Part shown: positions 16,601 through 24,315 of the stretch, piece after piece
How positions within the stretch are numbered: position 1 is the first letter of the stretch
Layout: every line of letters begins with the position of its first letter
Source of the DNA: Pseudomonas baetica
GTDB taxonomy: Bacteria > Pseudomonadota > Gammaproteobacteria > Pseudomonadales > Pseudomonadaceae
DNA length: 64,000 nt
Reading direction: 5' to 3'
Assembly (NCBI RefSeq): GCF_002813455.1
Contig: NZ_PHHE01000001.1
Coordinates: 5,859,001-5,923,000, forward strand
The notes under the pieces: generated by a model
What the model was told of the DNA's origin: nothing
Databases searched by the model: none
The model's input: the letters and a program-made list of their open reading frames with translations, nothing else
Position numbers and translations under genes: made by a program

Positions 16601-17601
16601 TCGGCCAGGTTCTGCGACGGGTCAAAACGCTGGTAATCAACCGCGATCAGATGTGAGCGGTCGTAACGCAACAACAACGCCCGGCCCGCGCCATTGTCCA
16701 AACGCTCAATGCGATCCTGCCGATCCCGCAAAATACGCAGACGGTTGTCATACGCATCACTGATCGCCGTCAGCCGCCCGGTGCGAAAGTGATAAAACCG
16801 CGCCGCATCCCCCGCCAGCGCAAGAATCAACTCCTGCGGTTCATCCCCGAGAAAAATCGCCGCCCGCGACAGACTGTTGTGAATCGCCGGCCGCTCGACA
16901 TTCGGCGCTGGAAACTGCGTGCGACGATTTTCGTGATCCACCCAAACAACAAAATCGCCATCAAACTCCAGCCGATGCGCCAGCGAATGGCTCCAGCCAA
17001 AACCCAGCCCGACATCGATCTCGGCGGCGCTGGTGCGATACAACCGGGTGAACTCGAACGGCAACACGCCATCGAGCACACCATCGGTCAGGGTCAACAG
17101 TTCTTCACCCGTGACCATCGACACCGGGCAGCCATTGGTGCAGGTCGAGGGCACGCAATCGGCGCTGTCGCCGTTGGGGTTTTTCGCCTGATTCGGTGCG
17201 TCGTCATGAGGCTCATGACGCTCCATCCGGCTCGAACCGCCAGACTTGTCTCGCGCAAGAGGCGCCGGGTTCGGCACCGTCAACACGAGCGAATCGGCTT
17301 GACGAATGTTCAGCGGTATCGACGGCGTCGGTTTCAGCTCAACGTCACGCGCGTGGAACATCAGCGGCTTTAAAGCGCCCGCGTGGTTATTCAGTTGCGG
17401 CGCAGAAGTCAGCTCCGCCAGCCGCAACGCGGACGCCGCCAACCATTCCCGCGCCCTCGGCGACTTGATCTTTGCCAGCACCTTGCTGCTCAAACGCAAG
17501 GGCACGCCGACGCCACCCGACAACCCCATCAGCAGAAAGCTGATCAGCAGTTCGACACGAACTTCGGCAACCACTTCGGCCAGATATTGCGGCGGCAGCA
17601 T
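13603..17601 (-). CDS. RHS-repeat polymorphic toxin with ADP-ribosyltransferase tip (C-terminal part of a split gene)
   Basis: The product is 1332 aa from the first Met after an in-frame amber codon at 17683-17685. A hydrophobic segment (LLISFLLMGLSGGVGVPLRL) lies near residue 20. The RHS shell starts around CPVSMVTGEELLTLTDG, many YD repeats follow (YDDQGRLIAEQDP, YDALGRRS and others), and the core ends at the conserved WVDPLGLS. The last 167 residues (13606-14106) are the toxin tip. They show an R-S-E pattern of cholera/pertussis-like ADP-ribosyltransferases: LYRGDDREPWEIFDAGF, then YVSTSFS, then REVEIAVPGGI. Such tips modify a host protein or nucleic acid with ADP-ribose; the target is unknown. 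No PAAR or VgrG gene is adjacent. Confidence 0.88.
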   Translation of the reverse strand: MLPPQYLAEVVAEVRVELLISFLLMGLSGGVGVPLRLSSKVLAKIKSPRAREWLAASALRLAELTSAPQLNNHAGALKPLMFHARDVELKPTPSIPLNIRQADSLVLTVPNPAPLARDKSGGSSRMERHEPHDDAPNQAKNPNGDSADCVPSTCTNGCPVSMVTGEELLTLTDGVLDGVLPFEFTRLYRTSAAEIDVGLGFGWSHSLAHRLEFDGDFVVWVDHENRRTQFPAPNVERPAIHNSLSRAAIFLGDEPQELILALAGDAARFYHFRTGRLTAISDAYDNRLRILRDRQDRIERLDNGAGRALLLRYDRSHLIAVDYQRFDPSQNLAEPWLTEQTLVSYRYDAYQHLIEACNAVGDSERYDYDDQHVILQRQLTGGASFFWEWERAGKSARCVRHWASFSQMNTRYVWSDDGSVAVHYVDGTEETYVHDDRARLVRKVEADGGEHLKAYDDQGRLIAEQDPLGAITEYRYDDVGRLIALLPPDDEPTSYEYRNGFLHSRSRGEAVWTYRRNAQGDVTEAVDPDGHVSHYHYDARGQLLSIRYPDTSRHVLVWNDLGQLTEETLPDGGVRRFSYDALGRRSTTQDEHGAITRQHWDAVGRLVHTTFAGGATRAYSYGSYGQVTAERDELGRITRYEYDDDLHLVSRRINPDGTRVQYRYDHAQLLLTEIENESGEKYRLDYTSTGLIRQETGFDGRRTAYAYDLNGHLLEKTEFGDDGSTLVTGYERDTAGRLLIKTLPDGIKVEYRYDRLGRLTGVDDGQKHPLAFEYDLQDRLITEHQGWGTLRYTYDACGQLKRQRLPDNSKLDYHYAKGGALTAIHLNGAPLTQHVYRAGREQHRQQGLLLSEYAYDDQGRLLAHAVGHEHASLYRRDYAYSANGNLQHIADTRHGQRTYGYDALDRQIRVRHSRDELPESFAHDPAGNLLMQDRPGPTQIKGNRLLMQGDRHYDYDAFGNLIRERRGTGQKLVTEYRYDSQHRLIGLTRPDGKTATYQYDAFGRRIRKTVDGTTTEFFWQGDHLVAESSQSQYRSYVYEPGTFRPLALLDGKGPKKACPFYYQLDHLGTPQELTDYSGEIVWSAQYDAYGKVAAITLAGEDYLDQPLRFQGQYFDGESGLHYNRHRYYDPRLGRYLTPDPIKLAGGINQYQYVPNPTGWVDPLGLSDCPGGDNCGKPSREVHTFSKVGVEEGAPATPAPKQENHYLYRGDDREPWEIFDAGFEPWGDSKDLFLHALDNKIPPSWYVSTSFSEQQAAKFATGYGIADGYIYVLKNVKGIDVNKELGALSPHRREVEIAVPGGIKSKDIVGATPVYEDGSYKGYSVLNPNRSKQ

Positions 17602-17682
17602 CTTCAGCCAACTGGTGAACGCAGCCAGATGAATGAACAGCAGCGGCTCGTCGCTGAGGATCAGCAGACCGTTGGCGATGGC

Positions 17683-18471
17683 CTAGCTGGAGGCTTGCAG
17701 CAGTGCCTGGAGTTCACTATCGCTCAGGTATTCCAGCAGCTTTTCGCTGTTGGCCTGCAAGTCGGCAAGCAGGGCGAACACTTGCCTGATGTCATCCCAA
17801 ACGCCATTCAGGGCGCTCTCGAAACCGCGCCAATCGGCTTGTTGCAACTGACCGTAACGGTCAACAAATCCTGCGCTGGAAAACGCCGTCCACAGCGGTT
17901 GAAACCCTGTCCACTCACCGCGCAACCAGCCCTCAAGGCCATCGATGATGCCCTGATAGGAGGCATACAACGTCTTGACATGATCGGGGGAAACATCGGG
18001 AAAGAAGGTGATGCGATAACGCTGGCCCCGATCACAATCGTTGACTTGCAGAATGCCGCTTGGCCCGATGGTGTGATTGAGCGGTTCGCCAAAGGTCAGA
18101 ACACCGCCAACATCGGCAACCACAGGTTCGAGCGTTACCGGGGTGTTGCCAATTGGCACGAACCGCGCGGCGTCGAACATGTGCACCAACGTCAGCGGCC
18201 CACTGGCGGGGCACATGACCACCGATGAACTGAGTGGTTTGCGGGACCCCAGTGGCGCACTGAGGCGCACGTCGTTGCCGACGGTAAATACCTGTTCGAC
18301 ATCCAGCGCGGTTCCTGTCCAGAACTGCTCGGCCCAGGCCTCGTAGTTGTTCAGGCACAGACGGAACTCGCGGATCAGGGTGTCGAAGTCGGGGTGTTGG
18401 GGGTTGAGGGCGGCAACCACCAGCAGGCCGATGCTGTTGTTCAGGGGCAGAAGCCGATCGGGTGGAAGCAT
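17683..18471 (-). pseudogene. N-terminal part of the same RHS gene, cut by a single TAG
   Basis: About 262 aa from the ATG at 18471 (a GTG at 18489 is possible; GAGAG lies before the ATG). The sequence (LPLNNSIGLLVVAALNPQHPDF, YEAWAEQFWTGTALDVEQVF, LEYLSDSELQALLQASS) is the N-terminal region of long Pseudomonas RHS proteins. The reading frame continues past the TAG in the same frame as AIANGLLILSDEPLLF and runs into MLPPQYLAEV of the downstream part, with no shift. One base change (for example from GAG, AAG or CAG) would restore a protein of about 1620 aa. Whether the downstream part is still made by internal initiation is unknown. Confidence 0.85.
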
Positions 18472-18713
18472 TCGCAGTCTCTCGCGCACGTCAAAAAGGT
18501 GCGGGGACTTTGCGGGGGATCAATCAGGAAAGAAGTCGGGCGAGTAGGCGATGCTTGTAGGATGTTTCGCTAAATGTTCGCGAGTTGTTCATCGTCACAA
18601 CGGACATTGACCGTTGCTCAATGTCTGCTGCGCTCGTTATGCTGCTGAACCCATTAATCAGATCCGCGCCGCGGCGCTATTCGCCGCCCGGGATGTCTTT
18701 GATAACGGATCCG

Positions 18714-19412
18714 ATGATGAATGCACCGCTGAAGGCGTTCGGCCCGATAAAGGCCGTGATTTTCGATATGGACGGTTTGTTGCTGGACACCGAGGGCATT
18801 TACACCGAGGTCACCTCGCTGATTGCCGGGCGCTACGGGCGGACTTTCGACTGGAGCATCAAGCAGAACATCATTGGCCGTGGCGCCAACGATCTGGCCA
18901 ACTACGTGGTGCAAGCGCTGGATCTGCCAATCACCGCCGAAGAATTTCTGGTGATCCGCGAGCCGCTGATGCGTGAGCGTTTTCCCACGGCGCAAGCCAT
19001 GCCCGGTGCCGAGGAGCTGATTCGCCACCTCAAGGCGCACAACATTCCAATCGCCGTGGGTACCAGTTCGTCGCGTCAGTCGTTCGGTCAGAAGACCACG
19101 TTGCACCGTGACTGGTTTGCGCTATTCGATTTCATCGTTACGGCGGACGATCCGGAAGTCGGTGCGGCCAAACCGGCACCGGATATTTTCCTCACCGCAG
19201 CACGTCGCCTGGGTGTAGCGCCTGAGGATTGTCTGGTGTTCGAGGACTCGCCGTTTGGCGTGACGGCTGCGAAAGCGGCAGGGATGACCGCGATCGCCAT
19301 TCCCGATGCGGCCATGGCTGATGAAAAATACGCCCACGCCGACGGGATTCTTCGCTCATTGAAAGGGTTTATCCCGAGCGCCTGCGGCCTGCCGGCACTG
19401 GAGTGGAGCTGA
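18714..19412 (+). CDS. HAD-family hydrolase, pseudouridine-5'-phosphatase-like
   Basis: A cytoplasmic phosphatase of the HAD-IA group, about 232 aa from the tandem ATG at 18714/18717 (the frame is open from 18585 but the upstream part is not protein-like). Motifs: VIFDMDGLLLDTEG (nucleophile Asp), VGTSSSRQSF (motif II), KPAPDIF (Lys), and VFEDSPFGVTAAKAAGM (motif IV). The FDMDGLLLDTE start and overall length resemble eukaryotic HDHD1/GS1-type pseudouridine phosphatases, but the substrate cannot be read from the sequence. It ends at a strong two-way terminator shared with the convergent SDR gene. Confidence 0.8.
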   Translation: MMNAPLKAFGPIKAVIFDMDGLLLDTEGIYTEVTSLIAGRYGRTFDWSIKQNIIGRGANDLANYVVQALDLPITAEEFLVIREPLMRERFPTAQAMPGAEELIRHLKAHNIPIAVGTSSSRQSFGQKTTLHRDWFALFDFIVTADDPEVGAAKPAPDIFLTAARRLGVAPEDCLVFEDSPFGVTAAKAAGMTAIAIPDAAMADEKYAHADGILRSLKGFIPSACGLPALEWS

Positions 19413-19434
19413 TCGAGCGATCATTCGATAAACA

Positions 19435-19474
19435 AAAAACGCCGCCCCTCCGTTAAAGGAGGGGCGGCGTTTTT
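19435..19474. terminator. Bidirectional terminator between convergent genes
   Basis: AAAAACGCCGCCCCTCC and its exact complement surround GTTAAA, giving a perfect 17-bp stem with A- and T-runs on both sides. It serves the HAD gene and the SDR gene. Confidence 0.92.
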
Positions 19475-19495
19475 CGTACAGACGACGCAGACCGG

Positions 19496-20242
19496 TCAGG
19501 CGCCGAAACCACCGTCGATGGTCAGGCTGGCACCGGTGATGTAGCCGGCTTCCGGCCCCGCCAGATAGGCGACGAAGCTGGCGATTTCTTCGGCTTTACC
19601 GTAGCGACCCACGGCCATCAAGGGAATCAGGCTGTCGGCGAATTCGCCGTGCGCCGGGTTCATGTCGGTGTCGACCGGGCCGGGTTGCACGTTGTTGATG
19701 GTGATGCCGCGTGGGCCGAGATCGCGGGCCAGGCCTTTGGTCAGGCCGACCAGTGCTGATTTGCTCATCGCATACACACCGCCACCGGCGAAGGGCATGC
19801 GGTCGGCGTTGGTGCTGCCGATGTTGATGATGCGGGCGCCTTCACCCATGTGTTTGGCCGCTTCCTGCGAGGCGATGAATACGCTGCGCACGTTGATCGC
19901 CAGGGTCTGGTCGAAATCTTCCAGAGTGAAGTCTTCCAGCGGGGCGACGGCCAGTACGCCGGCGTTGTTGACCAGGATGTCGAGGCGGCCAAAGGCTTCG
20001 ACAGTGGCGCTGACGGCATGACGGATGGCTGCGGCGTCAGCGCTGTCGGCTTTGATCGCCAGGGCTTTGCCACCGTTTGCGGTGATGCTGTTCTGCAATT
20101 CTTCAGCTTTTGCGCTGGAGCTGACGTAAGTGAAGGCAACTGCAGCGCCTTCAGCGGCCAGGCGTTTGACGATGGCGGCGCCGATACCGCGGGAACCGCC
20201 TTGAATCAGAGCGACTTTGCCGCCGAGGTGTTGAGTGGTCAT
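19496..20242 (-). CDS. SDR-family NAD(P)-dependent oxidoreductase
   Basis: A short-chain dehydrogenase of 248 aa. The nucleotide-binding motif GGSRGIG is near residue 15, followed by NNAGV (about 90), the catalytic Ser in NIGS (about 140), YAMSK (Tyr and Lys, about 155) and a C-terminal TIDGGFGA typical of FabG-like enzymes. GGAG lies eight bases before the ATG. The substrate is not evident. It is divergent from a LysR regulator with a palindrome in between, so it is probably that regulator's target. Confidence 0.88.
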   Translation of the reverse strand: MTTQHLGGKVALIQGGSRGIGAAIVKRLAAEGAAVAFTYVSSSAKAEELQNSITANGGKALAIKADSADAAAIRHAVSATVEAFGRLDILVNNAGVLAVAPLEDFTLEDFDQTLAINVRSVFIASQEAAKHMGEGARIINIGSTNADRMPFAGGGVYAMSKSALVGLTKGLARDLGPRGITINNVQPGPVDTDMNPAHGEFADSLIPLMAVGRYGKAEEIASFVAYLAGPEAGYITGASLTIDGGFGA

Positions 20243-20340
20243 GTTCGATCTCCAGAATATTCAAGGCGGGAAGCCTTGTTGTTGGAGCCGAGTATCGACC
20301 TCTGATCCACAACCCACTAGCCCATGATTGCTATAGTCTG

Positions 20341-20359
20341 TGTAAACCGAAAGTTTACA
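20341..20359. promoter_or_regulatory. LysR-type operator palindrome
   Basis: TGTAAACCGAAAGTTTACA is a perfect 7-bp inverted repeat around five bases, 10 bases before the LysR ATG and about 100 bases upstream of the divergent SDR gene. It fits the T-N11-A pattern of LysR-type sites. Confidence 0.6.
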
Positions 20360-20368
20360 GTGGTGAGC

Positions 20369-21295
20369 ATGGAAAACTTCAACAGTATCGAATGCTTCGT
20401 GCGCAGCGCTGAAGTCGGCAGCTTTGCCGAAGCGGCACGGCGCTTGAGCCTGACCCCGGCGGCGGTCGGTAAAAGTGTGGCGAAACTTGAGGCGCGGCTC
20501 GGCGTGCGCTTGTTTCAGCGTAGTACGCGTAGCCTGACGTTGACCGAGGCGGGGCAGCTATTTTTGAGTCAGGTCAGTGCCAGTCTGACGACCATCCAGA
20601 ACGCGGTGGCTAATCTGGCCAGTGTCGAAGGCCTGCCAGCGGGGACTTTGAAAGTCAGTATGGGCACGGTGTTCGGACGCTTGTACGTCGTGCCGTTGCT
20701 GGAAGAGTTTTTACGTCGTTTTCCGGCGATCAATCCTGATTGGCATTTTGATAACCGTCAGGTCGATCTGATCGGGCAGGGGTTCGATGCGGCGATTGGC
20801 GGAGGGTTTGAATTGCCCCAAGGCGTCGTCGCACGCAAATTGGCACCCGCGCATCGCGTGTTGGTGGCGTCTGCTGACTATCTGGAAAAGCACGAGGCGA
20901 TCGCCGAGCCGGACGACCTGCAATATCACGATGGCATTCTGATTCGTTCGCCGCAAACCGGTCGAGTGCGCTCTTGGCAGTTGATCAGTAGTGGCAGTCA
21001 GCTCTGTCGACCACTGACCCTGAAGACGCGAATGACCATGAGCGATTCCGAGGCAGCCTGCGCGACGGCGGCGCAAGGTCTGGGGATTGCACTGGTGAGC
21101 ATGCCGTTTGCGGTGGGTTATCTGGAGGCGGGCACGTTGCAGCGGGTGCTGCCGGACTGGTACATCGATGACGGCAATATTTCGATCTACTACGCCGAGC
21201 ATAAATTGTTGCCGGGCAAGACGCGGGCGTTTGTGGATTTTGTGATTGAGCAGTTTGCGCAGCAGGGGCTGGCTCAGCGGTTCAGTGCTGTTTGA
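20369..21295 (+). CDS. LysR-family transcriptional regulator
   Basis: The 308-aa protein starts at MENFNSIECFVRSAEVGSF (20369, GGTGA upstream); an earlier in-frame Met at 20324 would place the coding region over the operator. The N-terminal winged helix-turn-helix is FAEAARRLSLTPAAVGKSVAKLEARLGVRLFQRSTRSLTLTEAG. The C-terminal effector domain is of the CrgA/DmlR-like subgroup. It probably regulates the divergent SDR gene and itself. Confidence 0.9.
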   Translation: MENFNSIECFVRSAEVGSFAEAARRLSLTPAAVGKSVAKLEARLGVRLFQRSTRSLTLTEAGQLFLSQVSASLTTIQNAVANLASVEGLPAGTLKVSMGTVFGRLYVVPLLEEFLRRFPAINPDWHFDNRQVDLIGQGFDAAIGGGFELPQGVVARKLAPAHRVLVASADYLEKHEAIAEPDDLQYHDGILIRSPQTGRVRSWQLISSGSQLCRPLTLKTRMTMSDSEAACATAAQGLGIALVSMPFAVGYLEAGTLQRVLPDWYIDDGNISIYYAEHKLLPGKTRAFVDFVIEQFAQQGLAQRFSAV

Positions 21296-21308
21296 GCAAG
21301 GCTTGAGA

Positions 21309-21400
21309 CCGAGTTGCCCCATTCGCGAGCAGGCTCGCTCCCACAATTGGAATGCATTTCCCCTGTGGGAGCGAGCCTGCTCGCGAATGGGTCGACTCGG
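21309..21400. repeat. REP pair (BIME), inverted
   Basis: Two REP elements face each other: CATTCGCGAGCAGGCTCGC with CCCACA, and the exact complement 20 bases later (arms 21318-21345 and 21364-21391). It lies between the LysR gene and the convergent racemase gene and could act as a transcript-end hairpin. Confidence 0.9.
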
Positions 21401-21415
21401 TCTCCGATGATGAAC

Positions 21416-22144
21416 TCAGCGAGCAAACCGCTCCGCCCAGCCAATGATCTTCTTCGGGCGCGGCGTCGCATATGTCCGCACCTTGGACGTCGACAACCCC
21501 AAGCGCACCAGCGCCTCCGCAATGGTCACCGCCGCCGTCACTCCGTCCACCACCGGCACCCCGGTACGTCGACGAATCTGCTCATCCAGCCCGGCCATAC
21601 CGCCACAACCGAGGCAAATCACTTCGGCCTTGTCCTGTGTCACTGCTAGTTCAGCCTGATGCACGATCGCCTCCAGCGCGCGTTGTGGCTCATGTTCCAG
21701 TTCCAGCACCGCCAAGCCACTGGCCCGCACAGATGCACAGCGATCCCAAAGGCCAGAGAGTTTCAGGCGATCTTCAATCAGCGGCACGGTGCGATCCAGC
21801 GTCGTCACCACCGAATAAGCGTGACCGAGAAACATCGCCGTACTGGCCGCCGCGTCGGTGATATCCACCACTGGCACGTTGAGCAGTTCCTGCAAGCCTT
21901 CACGGCCATGTTCGCCATAGCCGGCCTGAATCACCGCGTCGAACGGCTGATCGTAAGACATCACCCGATCCATTACGGCGATGGCGGCCAGATAGCTTTC
22001 GAAGTTGCCTTCAATCGAGTCGGCGCCGAAGTGCGGCGTCAGGCCGACGATCTCCGTGCCGGGTGAGGCGACGGCCTGCGCCGAGCGGGCGATGGCCTGG
22101 GTGATGGATTCGGTGGTGTTGACGTTGACCACGAGAATACGCAT
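21416..22144 (-). CDS. Asp/Glu/hydantoin racemase family protein (allantoin/hydantoin racemase-like)
   Basis: A 242-aa protein of the HyuE/AllR racemase group, starting MRILVVNVNTTESITQAI. These enzymes usually use two cysteines. The second is present in ICLGCGGMAGL (about residue 178), whereas at the expected first position the protein has IQAGYGEHGREG, without Cys. It could be a variant subgroup rather than a dead enzyme. It is 55 bases downstream of an NCS1 transporter on the same strand, suggesting use of an imported hydantoin- or allantoin-like compound. Confidence 0.8.
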   Translation of the reverse strand: MRILVVNVNTTESITQAIARSAQAVASPGTEIVGLTPHFGADSIEGNFESYLAAIAVMDRVMSYDQPFDAVIQAGYGEHGREGLQELLNVPVVDITDAAASTAMFLGHAYSVVTTLDRTVPLIEDRLKLSGLWDRCASVRASGLAVLELEHEPQRALEAIVHQAELAVTQDKAEVICLGCGGMAGLDEQIRRRTGVPVVDGVTAAVTIAEALVRLGLSTSKVRTYATPRPKKIIGWAERFAR

Positions 22145-22199
22145 GGAAAGTCCTTATGGCAGGGTGGTTCTGCGGCCCGAAAAGCGGGCCGCCAAAGGT

Positions 22200-23738
22200 T
22201 TAGTGACAGACGTTGTCGACTGCGATGGCTTCGCCACTGACGTCGGCGTAGTGCGCTTGGCGTTTGGCGATGATCAGGTAGAGCATGGCGGCGATGCCGG
22301 CACCGATCAGCCAGGAGAATGGCGAAACACTGTGGAAACCCGGTACCAGGGCCAGAACAATGGCGATCAATGCCGCCGGAATAAACGCCGCCACGGCGCG
22401 TAAATTGACGCCTCGGCTGTAGTAATAAGCGCCATTCGGGTCTTCGCTATAGAGCTGCGGGACGTTGATCCGGCCTCTGCGGATCAGCCAGTAGTCGACC
22501 ATGATCACCCCGTACAACGGGCCGAGCAGGGCGCCGAGACCGGACAGGAAGTACACGATCACCAACGGGCTGTTGTAGAGGTTCCACGGCAGGATCAGCA
22601 CGGCGATGGTCGCGCTGATCAGCCCGGCGCGGCGGAAGGTCAGGTACTTCGGCGCCAGGTTGCTCAGCACGAACGCCGGGGCGACGAAGTTGGCCATGAT
22701 GTTCACCGCCACCGTGACGATCAGGAACGCCAGGCAACCCAGCACCAGGAAGAACGTGTTGGGGATCGAGGCAATGATCTCGGTCGGGCTTTCGATGATC
22801 CGGCCGTTGATTTGAAATTGCGCGCCACACAGCAGGACGGTAATTGCCGCGAACAGCAGAATGTTCACCGGCAAGCCCCAGAAATTTCCTACCTTGATGG
22901 TCTTGCGGCACGGCGAGGAGCGGGCGAAATCGCAGAAATTGAGGATCAACGTGCCGTAGATCGCCAGCCACAGTGCACCGCCGGCAAAAATGTTGCGCCA
23001 CATCTCGCCGCCGGTCAGTGGTTCGCGAATTGACCAGGCGATGGTCGCGTTGGCTTGCGTGTACATCCACACGGCGAGAGCGGCAACAGTCAGCAGAATC
23101 ACGGGACCTGCAAACGCTTCGTAGCGGCGAACCATCTCCATGCCGTAGGCGAGGATCGCCAGTTGCACCAACCAGATCGCCACGAAACACACCCAGCCCA
23201 GCGTCGACAGGCCGAGGATCGAGTTGTGGTCGTAATCGGCGAAGCCGGGATGCACTGCCGTGAGCAACACGCGAAACACCACTGACGCAAGATACGTCTG
23301 AATCCCGAACCAGGCGATGGCGATAACCGCCCGGATCAGCGCAGGAATTTGCGCACCGTGGATGCCGAAACTGATCCGGCTGATCACCGGAAACGGCACC
23401 CCGGTTTTCTGCCCCATGTAACCGGACAGGTTCATGAAGAAGTACACCAGCGCCGCACCGATCCCCAACGACAGCAGAATCTGCCAGCCGCCCAGGCCCA
23501 GCGCGTAGAGGCCGATGGCGAATGAATAGTTGGCGATGTTGTGCACGTCGTTCGTCCACAGGGCAAAGATGCTGTATTTGCCCCAGCGCCGACCTTCGGC
23601 CTTGGTCGGTGCCAGGTCGCTGTTGTGCAGGCGCGGGCTCAGTTGCAGCGGCTCGTCCAGCCCGTCGTGGGGCAAGGGTTGATCGAGGGCAGAGGAGGGC
23701 AGATTCAGCGCGATGTTATTCGAGAGACTTGTACGCAT
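22200..23738 (-). CDS. NCS1-family nucleobase/hydantoin/allantoin transporter
   Basis: A 512-aa inner-membrane permease from the Met of MRTSLSNNIALN (GGAG upstream; the frame is open to 23780). About 12 hydrophobic segments run from residue 75 onward. NCS1 signatures include WTNDVHNIANYSFAIGLYALGLGGWQ and the helix-4/5 region IRAVIAIAWFGIQTYLA. It resembles PucI/Mhp1-type carriers for allantoin, hydantoins or pyrimidines. It forms a likely operon with the racemase downstream. A palindrome suited to a GntR regulator lies 165 bases upstream. Confidence 0.9.
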   Translation of the reverse strand: MRTSLSNNIALNLPSSALDQPLPHDGLDEPLQLSPRLHNSDLAPTKAEGRRWGKYSIFALWTNDVHNIANYSFAIGLYALGLGGWQILLSLGIGAALVYFFMNLSGYMGQKTGVPFPVISRISFGIHGAQIPALIRAVIAIAWFGIQTYLASVVFRVLLTAVHPGFADYDHNSILGLSTLGWVCFVAIWLVQLAILAYGMEMVRRYEAFAGPVILLTVAALAVWMYTQANATIAWSIREPLTGGEMWRNIFAGGALWLAIYGTLILNFCDFARSSPCRKTIKVGNFWGLPVNILLFAAITVLLCGAQFQINGRIIESPTEIIASIPNTFFLVLGCLAFLIVTVAVNIMANFVAPAFVLSNLAPKYLTFRRAGLISATIAVLILPWNLYNSPLVIVYFLSGLGALLGPLYGVIMVDYWLIRRGRINVPQLYSEDPNGAYYYSRGVNLRAVAAFIPAALIAIVLALVPGFHSVSPFSWLIGAGIAAMLYLIIAKRQAHYADVSGEAIAVDNVCH

Positions 23739-23902
23739 TCCGGCAGGCTCCTGATGTTCAGGGCCGCGATGACTGTGCATGAGCCGTCGGGCTCGACATA
23801 TCTTCGTCGCGGCAGTGAAAGCATCACTGGTTACGGGGCATCTGCAGCCTGTACGGGATAGGGCGCTTCAGGCTTGCGGATCGAAAGTGTGCATGTTTTG
23901 CA

Positions 23903-23918
23903 GTTTTGTATACAAAAC
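23903..23918. promoter_or_regulatory. GntR-type operator palindrome upstream of the NCS1 transporter
   Basis: GTTTTGTATACAAAAC is a perfect 16-base palindrome. Further half-sites (GCATGTTTTG before, CAAAACATGTATGC after) extend the symmetry over about 40 bases (23889-23927). TTGTATACAA-like sites are typical of FadR/FCD-type GntR regulators. No regulator gene is adjacent. Confidence 0.6.
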
Positions 23919-23940
23919 ATGTATGCACTAAAGCCAGAAC

Positions 23941-24202
23941 TATGCCAGTTGGCGATCTATGAATAGCGTCGCTCATTTCGAAAGGTTATCGACTGACGCT
24001 AAGTGCCTGAAATCAGGTGAGTAAAAATTGACCACTTGAACAGGTATTTATTTTTTTCAGAAGGGTATGGCGGGGATGGAACGAACGGGCTTTTTAGAAG
24101 GGATGTAACTTTTCAGGGCGCGCAAATAAAAAGTGCACACATAAATGGCACTGATGGTGACATTCCTGTGTACACATTTTTGGCGTGCCACTGCGAAACA
24201 AA
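23941..24202. other. Gene-free AT-richer stretch
   Basis: Nothing convincing is coded here. Open frames on both strands run into the REP pair and show no family features. The stretch separates the transporter's control region from the REP pair downstream of cysH. Confidence 0.5.
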
Positions 24203-24293
24203 TGTGGGAGCGGGCTTGCTCGCGAAGGCGTCTTTTCAGTCAACAAATCCAGTGACTGAAAGACCGCTTTCGCGAGCAAGCCGGCTCCCACAG
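24203..24293. repeat. REP pair (BIME)
   Basis: GTGGGAGCGGGCTTGCTCGCGAAGGCG and an inverted copy (CGCTTTCGCGAGCAAGCCGGCTCCCAC) about 40 bases apart, just after the cysH stop. Confidence 0.88.
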
Positions 24294-24315
24294 GGGACGT
24301 CATTGCGGCAAAGGT

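Noticed and set aside
14512..16656. Several plus-strand open frames opposite the RHS gene
   Set aside because: They mirror the repeated YD-encoding DNA and have no start signals or domains.
18585..18713. Longer N-terminus of the HAD phosphatase
   Set aside because: The extra 43 residues do not resemble the family; the HAD fold begins shortly after the tandem ATG at 18714.
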